From assembly GCA_024233935.1 (NCBI GenBank), contig JACKOY010000011.1, positions 60,679-124,678 of the forward strand: DNA of 64,000 nucleotides. Direction: 5' to 3'. Below the pieces are notes generated by a model. That model did no database searches. It saw nothing but the letters and a program-made list of their open reading frames with translations, and had not been told where the DNA came from. The stretch is from Spirochaetales bacterium. GTDB lineage: Bacteria > Spirochaetota > Leptospiria > Leptospirales > Leptonemataceae. Below are positions 37,082-50,063 of this stretch, piece after piece (position 1 is the first letter of the stretch; the number at the start of each line of letters is the position of its first letter). Position numbers and translations under genes: made by a program.

Positions 37082-37201
37082 ACGGCCAGAAGGCATTTCG
37101 GTTGCGGCCCCGGCCCGTTACCGTAGCCTTTGCTCGATTGAAAACAAATCCAGAGTTCCGGACCTCTTGCTGGTCGAGGCGAATCCAATACAGGAGTAAC
37201 T

Positions 37202-37417
37202 ATGTCTTCCACCCTACGCGGTCTTTTTAGCCTTTGTACGTTTGCGTTGCTCGGCCTCGGTGCGGCCGGAATGGCACTCAGTCTGGCAACCCTGCTGGTT
37301 TTTCGAAACGAACTCGACTACCTGGTGGGCGGGGCCGGGCTGATCGCCAGCGCCATTTTGCTCAGCGGAGGCGGGCTCGCTCTTGGTCAACTCGCACGCC
37401 TGAGCAAAGACGGCTGA
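37202..37417 (+). CDS. Small two-helix membrane protein
   Basis: A 71-residue protein with an AGGAG site six bases before the ATG. It has two hydrophobic helices (LFSLCTFALLGLGAAGMALS and LVGGAGLIASAILLSGGGLA) and a short basic tail. No family was recognised. It follows pdxJ by 120 bases. Confidence 0.65.
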   Translation: MSSTLRGLFSLCTFALLGLGAAGMALSLATLLVFRNELDYLVGGAGLIASAILLSGGGLALGQLARLSKDG

Positions 37418-37438
37418 AGGGCCGTCGTTCCTGCCCCG

Positions 37439-38368
37439 GTGGATGCCACCCTGCTCCCATCGTCGACCGTAGCGCGCCTGAAACTGTGCCTTACCAACCA
37501 GGCGAGGCGCAATATTCAGTGCCCCCACGATAACCAGATCGGAGCAAAACTGGCCCTGGTTACGGGAGCCACGTCGGGCATTGGGCGCGAAATCGCAAGC
37601 GGCCTTCTGGAGCGCGGCATTGGCACCATACTTGCCGGCCGCAGTCCTGAAAAACTGGAAGCTGTCAGACAGGAGTTCTGTGAACGCGGGATCGAAAAAA
37701 GCCTGATCCGCACGGTGGCCTTTGATCTTTCCGACCTGGAGTCGGTGGCCGCCGGAGTGACCGCGATCGAACAAATGATCGGAAGTCAAAACATTGAGGT
37801 ATTGCTGGAGAATGCCGGAGTCTGGCCGCGACGATATTCTGAGACACAACAGGGCTTTGAGATCGCGGTCGGGACGAACGTGCTCGGGCATTTTGCGCTA
37901 CGAAGCGGACTCGAACGCGCCGGTCTTCTGGCGACTGCGGCCCGCATTGTGATTCTGACCGGAGATATCTACGCGAGCGCCCGGGAGTGTACGCTCCATT
38001 ATCGCTACCGCGGTCCTCTGGGAGGCATGCGCGCCTACAGTCGGTCTAAACTCGGCAACATCTGGATCGCACGCGAGCTGCAACGCCATCGTCCGGAGTA
38101 CACCGTGGTGGCGGTTCACCCGGGCGTGGTCGCCACGAACCTGGGCGGGTCCGGCCGCGTGGGAAGAAAGCTCAAATCGCTTTTGATGATCCCACCGGTC
38201 GCGGGCAGTCAGATGCCGCTGTACTGCGCAACCCGGACCGACATTGTAAAGGGCGGCTACTATCTGAATACACGCGGACTGTGTCGTTTTCCACCCGACG
38301 ACCCCGCAATCGACGAATGGCAGAGTTTGCGATTCTGGCACGAAGTCGAAAGCATCGCGGGCGTCTGA
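37439..38368 (+). CDS. Short-chain dehydrogenase, retinol dehydrogenase-like
   Basis: A 309-residue SDR. LALVTGATSGIGREIASGLL binds NAD(P), LLENAGVWPR takes the place of NNAG, the catalytic motif is YSRSK, and VVAVHPGVVATNLGG matches the RDH/WWOX-like branch. The only in-frame start is GTG 37439, which leaves about 35 residues ahead of the domain, so the N-terminus is uncertain. It likely reduces or oxidises a lipophilic alcohol or ketone. Confidence 0.8.
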   Translation: MDATLLPSSTVARLKLCLTNQARRNIQCPHDNQIGAKLALVTGATSGIGREIASGLLERGIGTILAGRSPEKLEAVRQEFCERGIEKSLIRTVAFDLSDLESVAAGVTAIEQMIGSQNIEVLLENAGVWPRRYSETQQGFEIAVGTNVLGHFALRSGLERAGLLATAARIVILTGDIYASARECTLHYRYRGPLGGMRAYSRSKLGNIWIARELQRHRPEYTVVAVHPGVVATNLGGSGRVGRKLKSLLMIPPVAGSQMPLYCATRTDIVKGGYYLNTRGLCRFPPDDPAIDEWQSLRFWHEVESIAGV

Positions 38369-38469
38369 AACGCGTTCAGGGAGCAGTACACCTCAACGCC
38401 AGTCACAAACGCAAAGCAGCCGATCTTCGGAATCGCGTTTCCCGGCAGGCCCGAAACCCCGTCCCGTAC

Positions 38470-39417
38470 TCAACGGGAGGCAAACTCGTCCGTAACTTCA
38501 ACTAAACGGGCTCGCAGGGCGGGCTCCATGGCGCTATGACCGGTTGCATCGAGAATTTCCAGGCGCGCCTCCGGCCAGACACGTTGCAACTCCCAGGCGT
38601 TCTCAGCCGGACAGACAATGTCGTAACGACCGTGTAGAATGATGCCGGGTATGTTTCGCAGGCGGTCCGCGTTTTTCAGGAGTTGGTCTTCGGGACTCAA
38701 AAAGCAATTGTTCACAAAGTAGTGGCACTCCAGCCGCGCAAAGGCCCGGGCAAACTGTTCTTCGCCGTATGCACGCGCTCTGGCCGGATCGGGTAACAGC
38801 GTGCTGACCATGCCCTCCCACATGCTCCAGGCGCGGGCCGCCCGAATCTGGGTTTCCTGGTCGTCGGAGGTGAGCTGACGAAAGTAGGCCGATAGCATGT
38901 CCTGGCGCTCTTCGGGCGGAATCGGAGCAATAAACTGTTCCCATACATCGGGAAAAATCCGCGAAGCCCCGTTCTGGTAAAGCCAGTCGACCTCGAGCCG
39001 CCGACCGAGAAAGACACCACGCAATATCAGAGCTGCAACCCGCTCGGGGTGGGTTTCGGCGTAAGCCAGCGCCAGGGTGCTGCCCCAGCTGCCTCCGAAC
39101 ACAGTCCAGCGTTCGATTTCCAGCTGCGTTCGAATCGTCTCTATGTCCGAGACCAGGTCCCAGGTTGTATTCTCGCGCAACTCCGCGCAGGGCGTGCTGC
39201 GGCCACACCCACGCTGATCGAAAAGAATCACATGCCAGCGGGCGGGATCAAAGAATCGTCGGTAGTCGGCCTGGATGCCGCCCCCCGGTCCCCCGTGCAG
39301 GAACAGGATCTTTCGCGCTTCGGCGTTGCCACACTCCTCGACGTAGATCGAGTGCAGGTCCGACACTGCGATCGTGTGACGTCGGAATGGTTCGATGGGC
39401 GGATAAAGTTCACGCAT
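38470..39417 (-). CDS. pip: Proline iminopeptidase
   Basis: A 315-residue alpha/beta hydrolase of peptidase family S33 that releases N-terminal proline. LFLHGGPGGGIQADYRRFFD is the HGGPGG oxyanion motif, FDQRGCGRSTP is the family hallmark, VFGGSWGSTLALAYA carries the catalytic serine, LHGRYDIVCP the Asp and ATGHSAMEP the His. Length and start (MRELYPPIEPF) match E. coli-type and Xanthomonas-type Pip. The protein should be cytoplasmic. Confidence 0.95.
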   Translation of the reverse strand: MRELYPPIEPFRRHTIAVSDLHSIYVEECGNAEARKILFLHGGPGGGIQADYRRFFDPARWHVILFDQRGCGRSTPCAELRENTTWDLVSDIETIRTQLEIERWTVFGGSWGSTLALAYAETHPERVAALILRGVFLGRRLEVDWLYQNGASRIFPDVWEQFIAPIPPEERQDMLSAYFRQLTSDDQETQIRAARAWSMWEGMVSTLLPDPARARAYGEEQFARAFARLECHYFVNNCFLSPEDQLLKNADRLRNIPGIILHGRYDIVCPAENAWELQRVWPEARLEILDATGHSAMEPALRARLVEVTDEFASR

Positions 39418-39699
39418 GGTTTTTACCGCGGGTCATTTCAAAAAAATGAACCGGAGCTGTCAACGCGGGACCAGTCGAAACTCCATCGCCGTCGAGAGGC
39501 GCCCTCTTCCGGAACAACACCAGTACAAAGCTTGCATTCTTTGCGACTGCCAGGGGCAAGCAGACGCCGGCATGCATCCGGCGCGAGAAGGAAAGCAACA
39601 AGCCCGGACGTGGATTTTGCACGTGACTGCCAGAAACATGAGCTGAAAGAGTGTCCGGCCTGCGTCCGGGGACTCTGGAGGCAACGCTATCGTTCTGTT

Positions 39700-40149
39700 A
39701 TGAGTAAACCGGTCACACCTCCGATTACCGCCGACGTGATCATTGAAGTGAGCGGAGGTGTAGTTCTGATTGAGCGACGTAACCCGCCGAAAGGCTGGGC
39801 GATTCCGGGAGGCTTTGTGGACATGGGGGAAAGTCTGGAACAGGCCGCCATGCGCGAAGCCCGCGAAGAGACGGGACTCTCCGTGGAACTGACTGCCCTG
39901 CTTGGCATTTATTCCGATCCCGCCCGCGATCCCCGGGGGCCCACAGTAACCGCGGTCTACGTCGGAACCGGTTCTGGAATACCGGCCGCCGGCGACGACG
40001 CCGGCGCGCTGCGTGTGGCGCAACCGGACGATCGCTCCGTTGGCCTGGCCTTCGACCATCGCCAGATTCTCGACGACTATATAGAATTCAAAAAAACGGG
40101 GAAACGACCCAACCCGGCCCTCATGCTGAGCCGACTGTCCAAGCACTGA
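39700..40149 (+). CDS. Nudix hydrolase
   Basis: A 149-residue protein with a perfect Nudix box (GGFVDMGESLEQAAMREARE, then ETGL) at residues 37-60, preceded by ADVIIEVSGGVVLIERRNPP. Such enzymes hydrolyse nucleoside diphosphates linked to another group; the ADP-ribose/NADH group is nearest by eye, but the substrate is not proven. The ATG at 39700 is chosen because the upstream frame to 39049 is antisense to pip. The 280 bases between pip and this gene show no gene. Confidence 0.88.
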   Translation: MSKPVTPPITADVIIEVSGGVVLIERRNPPKGWAIPGGFVDMGESLEQAAMREAREETGLSVELTALLGIYSDPARDPRGPTVTAVYVGTGSGIPAAGDDAGALRVAQPDDRSVGLAFDHRQILDDYIEFKKTGKRPNPALMLSRLSKH

Positions 40150-40157
40150 AGGGCCCG

Positions 40158-41015
40158 CTATTCGCCATTCATGGCTCGCTTAACGCAGGCCTCGGCCGCA
40201 AGGCGCGCCCCCAACAATGTCCAGACCGGCATGAGGTCGGCGCCGGTCGCGGCCACACCGGTAGCGCTATCGGCCACGTTCATGAGTGTTGCGCCAGAAG
40301 GCAAAAAGCCCTTAATCTTGTCGGCGATGGGATTTACATGACCTTTGGCCTGCTCGACGTACTGACCGAGCGGCCCGACCATCTGTCCGAACATTTCGCT
40401 GGCCTGCTTGAAAGAAGCCTGATCGGAGAACTCTGCAAACTTTTTGGCGATCTCGCCTTCGTTGCGGTTCATGAGCTTTTGAACCAGCTCGGCACCTTCC
40501 TCGGCCAGGTTGTCGGCAAAAGGCAACGCAATCTCGCCAACCGCGAAGTAGATCGCGGCTTCCTTGCCCGCATCCAATTCTCGAAACTGCTTTACCTTGT
40601 CGCCCACTGAACCGGGAAACAGACGATAGGTCATGTAGGCCAGACCGGTTGCCTTGAGACCGGCGTCCAGCGCCTGCTGTGGATCGGCTTCGAATGTGCG
40701 CCGGTTGCCGCCGGAAGAGGAAGAAAAGAAGGATAATAGATTTTTTACGCCCGCATAGCCGGCGATGAGTTTGTCGCTCGTGTCAAGCATGCCGGCCATC
40801 CACATGGCCTTGCCCACGTCTTCGCTGGCCGCAATCGCTTCCGCGCGGGAGACCACGTCGGGCCCGGCGCCCAGGCGCTGGGCAGCACCCTGAATGTTAT
40901 TGTAGAAGACCCAGTTGGGGGAGAACGGGACCACCGAATACAGTCCGGCCAGTAGCTTCACCGTCAGGTCGTCGGACTTGAACTCACCCAGGGATTGTTG
41001 TACGGTTGCAGACAT
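40158..41015 (-). CDS. Protein of unknown function with hydrophobic segments
   Basis: A 285-residue protein without a recognised domain. The N-terminal part has LLAGLYSVVPFSPNWVFYNN, the centre has a serine/glycine-rich break (FFSSSSGGNRR), and the C-terminal third is alanine-rich and helical. It may be peripheral or partly embedded in a membrane. It stands alone between the Nudix gene and the DUF1564-like gene, all with good codon use, so it is a real gene. Confidence 0.6.
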   Translation of the reverse strand: MSATVQQSLGEFKSDDLTVKLLAGLYSVVPFSPNWVFYNNIQGAAQRLGAGPDVVSRAEAIAASEDVGKAMWMAGMLDTSDKLIAGYAGVKNLLSFFSSSSGGNRRTFEADPQQALDAGLKATGLAYMTYRLFPGSVGDKVKQFRELDAGKEAAIYFAVGEIALPFADNLAEEGAELVQKLMNRNEGEIAKKFAEFSDQASFKQASEMFGQMVGPLGQYVEQAKGHVNPIADKIKGFLPSGATLMNVADSATGVAATGADLMPVWTLLGARLAAEACVKRAMNGE

Positions 41016-41119
41016 TCATTCGGCTCCAGAAATTGAATCGGGGCGAAGGTCGCCCGGACCCGCAAAGAAACACCAATCCCGGCCCCATGCAAGCAAATTC
41101 CGGATAAATTCGCCCGACC

Positions 41120-41716
41120 CTATTCGCCGGTAACCTGGTACGTCTCCGGCAGGCAATTCCGTGCCGGTGGATCGGCAGATATCCGAAAAAGAACTTTTCT
41201 TTCGGTAATTCCGTCGTCCAGGCCCACAGATTGCAAAAAAGTGATTCTATACCCAAAAAGGCGCGGCGAAGCTCCGACGCGTCGGCGGGTCCTTTGGTCC
41301 TCTTTGTCCAGGCGAATGAGAATCACGAACATATGCGACATGGTGACTCCGCAGGCGCCGGCCAGACATCGCAGCTCGGTCCAGAGTTCACCGGGAACCC
41401 GGACGTGCCATCGCTGGATCGTCGGGTCATCGGCCTGATACTTGCGGGTCACCCGCTCCACGTTGGGCAGACGACCTTCGATCCGATACCGGGCCGCCTG
41501 CCCGATCAGGTATTCGAGGTATGTGATGACCCAGCGATGCTGATCCCGACGCTTTCGCAAATATGGCTCAAGGCCGGCCGGAACCAGAAACGTGCAGGCG
41601 GGCTTGCCTGGCTCCACAGCTTCGGTTCTCCAATGACGGTTATGGTCTTCCATAACCCTGAAGAGGTCGCCGGTTTCTGATTTGTTGCGCGCTTTTTTGG
41701 CGCGGGACGCAGGCAA
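41120..41716 (-). CDS. DUF1564-like protein
   Basis: A 198-residue protein with the layout I associate with DUF1564, a family expanded in Leptospira. A basic N-terminal linker is followed by FLVPAGLEPYLRKRRDQHRW (a ribbon-helix-helix-like start) and a conserved block RWHVRVPGELWTELRCLAGA, then CGVTMSHMFVILIRLDKED. The function of the family is unknown; a DNA-binding regulator, possibly of antitoxin type, is one guess. A decayed relative lies at 5602-5865. Confidence 0.6.
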   Translation of the reverse strand: MPASRAKKARNKSETGDLFRVMEDHNRHWRTEAVEPGKPACTFLVPAGLEPYLRKRRDQHRWVITYLEYLIGQAARYRIEGRLPNVERVTRKYQADDPTIQRWHVRVPGELWTELRCLAGACGVTMSHMFVILIRLDKEDQRTRRRVGASPRLFGYRITFLQSVGLDDGITERKVLFRISADPPARNCLPETYQVTGE

Positions 41717-41752
41717 AGTGGGCCGCGGGGGCAGCCCACCCTTCCTTTTAGA

Positions 41753-42499
41753 TTATTCGACCACGCTGACTTTCAGCGTAAAATTTCCGGTCTCATTTAC
41801 ATCGTAAGAGGTGACGATGATCTTGATCTTTCCAGCGGCCTGAGTGGTTGCAAAGATCATGGACTCGTCCAGACTACCGTTCAGATCATCGTTTTCGAGA
41901 CGCTGTCCGTTAGGCATTTCCACAATCAAAAACGTGTCAAACTCTGCGGATTGAAGTTCCACCAGCACAAGTTGGTTCGCCTGCACATCGACCTCAAACG
42001 GGATTTCGAATTTGGCCCCTTCCTCACCGTCCGGTTTGGAGTCCGAACCGTCCGGCCCAAGCACGCCGGCCTGATCAAACACAACCTGGGCGGCGGAAAT
42101 ATCGCGTATGTGCAGGTCGTAGGACCCGGTTTCTTTGTCTTCGTAAGATGTAACGCCAACGCGCATGATACCCGCATGCCGATTGGTCAGGACCAGGCTC
42201 GAGTTCTTGTTGTCCTGGCCGGTGTCGTCGTTTGAGGACTCCGCAGTAAATGGCGGCTGCACATAAAGATATGTATCGAAATCGCCCGAGTTGACCCAAA
42301 TGGCCAACTTCTGGTTTTCATCGACACTGATATCATACCAATCGGAGAACTTGTCGTCCTGGATCTCCGGGTCGCCAACTTCCAGTTTCCCATCGATGTC
42401 CAACGGGACCCCTTTGGCGCCGAGGAGCATCGCGCAGTTAAGGCTGAGCAGGGTCAGCCCCGAAATCATAATTGCTGTAAGACCTTTTTTCCGTACCAT
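41753..42499 (-). CDS. Putative lipoprotein with two PPC-like beta domains
   Basis: A 248-residue protein. The signal MVRKKGLTAIMISGLTLLSL ends in LNC, so it should be lipidated. The mature part has two similar beta-sandwich halves: DSGDF-like DFDTYLYVQPPF with a following DNKNSSLVLTNRHAG, and EFDTFLIVEMPNGQRLENDD with a following MIFATTQAAGKIKI. Both resemble bacterial pre-peptidase C-terminal (PPC) domains, which are usually calcium-binding or adhesive. No peptidase is attached. Probably an outer-membrane or surface lipoprotein. It is divergent from metH. Confidence 0.75.
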   Translation of the reverse strand: MVRKKGLTAIMISGLTLLSLNCAMLLGAKGVPLDIDGKLEVGDPEIQDDKFSDWYDISVDENQKLAIWVNSGDFDTYLYVQPPFTAESSNDDTGQDNKNSSLVLTNRHAGIMRVGVTSYEDKETGSYDLHIRDISAAQVVFDQAGVLGPDGSDSKPDGEEGAKFEIPFEVDVQANQLVLVELQSAEFDTFLIVEMPNGQRLENDDLNGSLDESMIFATTQAAGKIKIIVTSYDVNETGNFTLKVSVVE

Positions 42500-42660
42500 C
42501 GGGCCGGGTATGCTACCAATCCCCTCTGCGGTCCAGCGATTTTAGGCCCCGCAACGCCCCTTCAAAAGCACTTGTGCGGTCGGGTTTCAGAAAAAAAGTG
42601 TCAGTGTATACCAATATATGCATTATATCCGGTAACAAACTGGATTTCCAGGTGAGCAAT

Positions 42661-46368
<3,708 letters not shown>

Positions 46369-46404
46369 AATCGTCGGCTTACCGTCGGAATGTCGGCTTA
46401 GGGT

Positions 46405-47799
46405 CTAGATTTTGCAGACTCCGAAAAAGAAGCAAAGCATCAGAAGCGCCACGTCATCGTCCCAGGGATTCGTATCGTAAACGACAGCCGGCCTCTGGTG
46501 TGCCAGCACGTAATCCTCATCGCTGAAGTAGATATCGTATTCCGCGAGAGACATGAATTCGGCCACTTTCTCGCCGTAGATCATGAAACCGTCGTTGTTC
46601 AGGTGCTTTTCGTCGTAATACAGTTCATTGCGACCACCGTAGGCCTGAAACGGGTTCATGAAAAAGGGGGCGATATCCAGATAGCTAACCGTGCCTCGAT
46701 AGCCAGCAATATGTGTACCCTGGGCGTTGTAGATCTCTGCAAATCGCTGGCCCGTCCGATAGACCGCTATGCTGTTCATGAGCGGACGATTGTCTCCCGC
46801 CTGCGCCAGCTCCCAGCCGACGACTCCGCGGGGGCTGTGTGTAATCCAATCCCAAACCTGCCACGGATCCGCGCTATGGGCCGGTCGGCGGCCGCGGATC
46901 GAGTCGTATTTGCTCTGAATCACTTTGGCCGGATTCTTGAAAAGGCCGGTCAAAGAGGTGTCCAGGCCGAGAGCCGTACCGACCCGCATGTCGATGTCTC
47001 GCATTCCAAAGCGCATATCGAGGTAGTCGTCAAGCCGCAGGTTCAGGCGAGCTTCGAACCAGGTTTTGAGCTTGCCCAAGTTCTCTGCGACCTCGTTGTC
47101 ACAATGCCACGGATCGAGTACCTGGCGCTCCTCGGATCGTGGGCTACCACCGCACAGGTGGGTGTACGGATTCAGGGGCGCCTGGCCTTCGCGTACAAAA
47201 GATGATGCGAGCGGAAAGTAGCTGACCAGCAAAACAGTGCGCCCATTGGCCTGCAGCAATTCGACGATCTTGCCCACGTTATTCAGGATCCTGTTGATCT
47301 CGTAGTGGGCGAGGTGTGGCATGTATTCAATCGTCACCCACTTATCGAACAACAGGATGTCATTGCCGCCAATCTGAATCCAGGCGCGTTTCGGCGTTGT
47401 ATTCAAGAATGCGCTTCGACGCGTGAGCGTCGTATTCAGACAATTGTTCAGGCCGGTGAGGAGGTCGTCAGACCTCCAAGATGGAACTGCCATATGCAGG
47501 ACACGCCACGAGCTCCCGTCATGAGGGATGGCGGTTTGCCCGGGGCGATACAGGTACTTCTCCCACGCGTTCGCCCCGAACAGAGGGTCGGCAAATAGCA
47601 GAGCTCCGTTCGAGTCGCCGAGCATCATCATGTGGTGCTGCTGCTCTTGCGAAAGACCAGGTCGCTGATTGTATGGCCCCCAATCGCAGGTATTTTGCCA
47701 GCGCAAAGCTGTATCGTAGAACGTCTGGGCACCCAAACTCCGCACGAAAAACGCCGCCAGGCCTATAGCCATGGCAAGAACGCGTTGAAAATCGAGCAT
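46405..47799 (-). CDS. Secreted SGNH/GDSL-type hydrolase
   Basis: A 464-residue exported protein; the ATG at 47799 has a GGAGG site seven bases upstream. The signal peptide MLDFQRVLAMAIGLAAFFVR ends near SLGAQ. The SGNH blocks are MMMLGDSNGAL (Ser), WIQIGGNDILL (Gly/Asn) and YYDEKHLNNDGF (catalytic Asp-x-x-His). Such enzymes are esterases or O-acetyl/acyl transferases acting on envelope or extracellular glycans. It is the last gene of the PilZ-lipoprotein operon and lies near the divergent acyltransferase-3 gene, a common functional partner of SGNH proteins. The C-terminus is hydrophobic (ALLMLCFFFGVC), which is odd. Confidence 0.82.
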   Translation of the reverse strand: MLDFQRVLAMAIGLAAFFVRSLGAQTFYDTALRWQNTCDWGPYNQRPGLSQEQQHHMMMLGDSNGALLFADPLFGANAWEKYLYRPGQTAIPHDGSSWRVLHMAVPSWRSDDLLTGLNNCLNTTLTRRSAFLNTTPKRAWIQIGGNDILLFDKWVTIEYMPHLAHYEINRILNNVGKIVELLQANGRTVLLVSYFPLASSFVREGQAPLNPYTHLCGGSPRSEERQVLDPWHCDNEVAENLGKLKTWFEARLNLRLDDYLDMRFGMRDIDMRVGTALGLDTSLTGLFKNPAKVIQSKYDSIRGRRPAHSADPWQVWDWITHSPRGVVGWELAQAGDNRPLMNSIAVYRTGQRFAEIYNAQGTHIAGYRGTVSYLDIAPFFMNPFQAYGGRNELYYDEKHLNNDGFMIYGEKVAEFMSLAEYDIYFSDEDYVLAHQRPAVVYDTNPWDDDVALLMLCFFFGVCKI

Positions 47800-47817
47800 A
47801 CTATTGGCCTCCATTCC

Positions 47818-48285
47818 CTAGTTCACGAGCACGGTGTACGTTCCACCACCAGGGTTGATGCTGAATCGAACGTTGCTGAGAGCGCTCGGTATCGTCGTGC
47901 TCGGATCGTCCGATTCCACCTGAGCAATGGAATAGTTGTACGAATTTATTTGCGCAGTCGTCGTGCCAGAGGTCGTGACCATAACTGTTCGCGCTGCCGT
48001 GGTCGTAATGGCAAAACACTGATGGTTTCCGAACGTACTCGACGAGACGCTTTCACTAAGAATCTGCGCGGAAGTCCCGGTCGCCCGCTCACACGCGTCT
48101 GACAGTCCAACGATTGCCTGCAAAAGGATCAGGGTCTTCTCCTGCTCCGTGAGGCATAACCCGTCACAGTCGTCTCCGCAAGCGGAAACCAAAAGCACGA
48201 CAATCAGCAGGACGAGGCATGGGAACAGTGCGGAATAGTGCCTCGTAAGCAACCGTTGACACGTATCTTTCGAGCTGTGAAGCAT
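47818..48285 (-). CDS. Putative lipoprotein of the PilZ operon
   Basis: A 155-residue protein. The signal CLVLLIVVLLVSAC is a clear lipobox, followed by an acidic CGDDCDGLC stretch with extra cysteines, a helical linker and a Thr/Ser-rich beta-domain (TTTAARTVMVTTSGTTT). The start codon overlaps the stop of the preceding lipoprotein by one base and the stop is 18 bases before the SGNH gene, so the genes are translated as a unit. The function is unknown. Confidence 0.7.
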   Translation of the reverse strand: MLHSSKDTCQRLLTRHYSALFPCLVLLIVVLLVSACGDDCDGLCLTEQEKTLILLQAIVGLSDACERATGTSAQILSESVSSSTFGNHQCFAITTTAARTVMVTTSGTTTAQINSYNYSIAQVESDDPSTTIPSALSNVRFSINPGGGTYTVLVN

Positions 48286-48882
48286 CAGTCCACTCCCCGA
48301 CGACTCATTTCATCGATCATCAACTGGCGCAGCTCGTGCATCCGCTCAATCGACCGCACGAGGATACTTGTGTCCATGCCGGCTTCGGCGAATTCCGGGC
48401 GCGCCAGCGTCTCCTCAGAGACAACGATGCTGTTTCCGGCCATACCGCGGACTCCCCATAGAGCCTCATCGGGCATACGACTCAAGCCGGCCCGCGCATC
48501 GCGCATGAGCTCCTCCTGAATGTCATCGTAGGTCAGGCCGTCTTCTTCTTTTGCCAGTTCCAGCACCTCCGTGAAGGTCTGCGCGACCATCTCGGCGGCC
48601 CCCGGTTCATAGAAGCCCAGCTCGTACCGTTGAAGCGTGCCGATTTCGAGCTGCGTGCGCTCGACTGGATCGAGGGCGTATGGACCTTGCCGGAAACAAC
48701 GTGTCCAGAATGTGGAGCGGGACCACCTCAACGGGGGGCGAATCGATCGGCAGAGTGGCCATGATCAGACTCAAGAGGGCCTGCGTGTCGTCATTCTCCT
48801 CTGGAGTAGCACCCGGGATACAGCCAGTAAAGAGAACAAGCAACCCGGCAACGAAAACGAGGTAGCAGGTTCTCCTTTTCAT
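48285..48882 (-). pseudogene. Lipoprotein gene split by an apparent +1 frameshift
   Basis: The ATG at 48882 overlaps the PilZ stop (ATGA) and begins a lipoprotein signal (MKRRTCYLVFVAGLLVLFTG, then C). This frame reads well to VVPLHILDTLF near 48685, then becomes arginine-rich nonsense. From about the same point the adjacent frame reads RQGPYALDPVERTQLEIGTL and continues as good protein to the stop at 48285. One extra base near TTTCCGG would explain it; a run of six C/G lies about 40 bases upstream. It may be a sequencing error, a true pseudogene or a programmed shift. Without the shift the second part would need a TTG start at 48731 with no RBS. The joined product is about 198 residues, helical and acidic. 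Confidence 0.55.
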
Positions 48883-49934
48883 CTCACAGTGCTCGCGTTG
48901 CGGCTCAGCTTCTTCAACCTCTGCCGAAAGTGCCATGAGTTCTCAATTCGTGCAATCCGAATTCCTATGCCGGGGTCCTTGCCCAGCTGCGAAATCTCGC
49001 TAACCCATACCACGGCTCCGGTTCCGCCGAACTCCGCTGAATCGATTGCTATGCTAAAATCAATCGGACCCGCTTGCGGACGTTCCCCGTTCAGCATTGG
49101 CAAGAAGAAGCCCCTCCGCGATATGTTTGACGTTTGCCCGTTCCACTCTTTCCCACCTTGCTTGAGGCAAACCGAGAGATTCAGAGCATACCGAAGCGGA
49201 TACCGAATTCGAACCATCGTCGAAATGATCAGCCGCTGCCGGTGACTGAAGGAAACAAACTGAATGCCGGTGCCGCCCGAGTCCACCCGTGTCGCGAGAC
49301 CAATACCTGCAATCTGCCCAACGTCGGTCTCCAGCTTCAGGTTCACGCGGTCCCCGGGAGCTGATCCACTCAACGCAGGAACGAAGCAACCGGCTGACGA
49401 AAGGTCCGAGGTGACGAAGCGGCTGTCACCAATATGGATCCCCGTTCGGATGTGCTCGCGCCTGTGGTGCCTCCATCCGCGCGGGACGAGATTCAGATAC
49501 GGCGACGATACCTCGCGCCGAAGGAAGTACGCCAGAGCGAAGAGTCCGAGGACGGACCGCACCAGGCCTCCCGTGTAGTAAGGCCCGCTCAGGTCCATTG
49601 CCAGAAATAGATTGTATGCCACGAGACAAGCCGCATGGATAAGGAACGAGAAATACGCGACCCGCCTCAACGCGAGCAGCCCGATGCCGATGATTGGCGC
49701 CGTAAGCAATAAAAGCCAGCCCGTGAGTGAAAAATGGAGCAGGAGCCCGTATACGTCTCCAGCGTCGAAATTAAAAGCGACGAGTAGAATATTGATCGGA
49801 GTGGCGAGTATGTAGACCCAGGCTATGGCAACGAGCATCTTCGGTCGCTTGAAGCGCGGCCGCTCGCCTTCGTGACGGGTTCGACATCCCATGCGGGTCA
49901 CGCTGGAAATCTGTGTGAATTTAACCAACTTCAT
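48879..49934 (-). CDS. Membrane protein with two PilZ domains
   Basis: A 351-residue protein. The first 140 residues hold about four membrane helices (MLVAIAWVYILATPINILLV, LLLHFSLTGWLLLLTAPIIG, YFSFLIHAACLVAYNLFLAM, and one more). Two PilZ-like domains follow. The first has HHRREHIR, then DLSSAGCF; the second has RYPLRY, then NISRRGFFLP. This is the RxxxR plus [D/N]xSxxG pattern that binds cyclic di-GMP. It heads an operon with two lipoproteins and an SGNH hydrolase by overlapping codons. It probably controls their export or activity in response to c-di-GMP, which is inference. The ATG at 49934 has a weak RBS; later ATGs exist. Confidence 0.82.
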   Translation of the reverse strand: MKLVKFTQISSVTRMGCRTRHEGERPRFKRPKMLVAIAWVYILATPINILLVAFNFDAGDVYGLLLHFSLTGWLLLLTAPIIGIGLLALRRVAYFSFLIHAACLVAYNLFLAMDLSGPYYTGGLVRSVLGLFALAYFLRREVSSPYLNLVPRGWRHHRREHIRTGIHIGDSRFVTSDLSSAGCFVPALSGSAPGDRVNLKLETDVGQIAGIGLATRVDSGGTGIQFVSFSHRQRLIISTMVRIRYPLRYALNLSVCLKQGGKEWNGQTSNISRRGFFLPMLNGERPQAGPIDFSIAIDSAEFGGTGAVVWVSEISQLGKDPGIGIRIARIENSWHFRQRLKKLSRNASTVR

Positions 49935-50063
49935 TTACTACAGCAATCCGCGGTGGGCCGCCCGCGGTTTGTCGGCTTGGTCATGAGTTGGTTTCTGCTG
50001 GCCGCCGGGACAGGGCGTCGCTGTGCTTGCCAAGCCGTCTCAAGTGTGTGAGCGGCCGGGGAT

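Noticed and set aside
42500..42660. Cobalamin or SAM riboswitch ahead of metH
   Set aside because: No B12-box or SAM-I core was recognised; the stretch is merely AT-rich.
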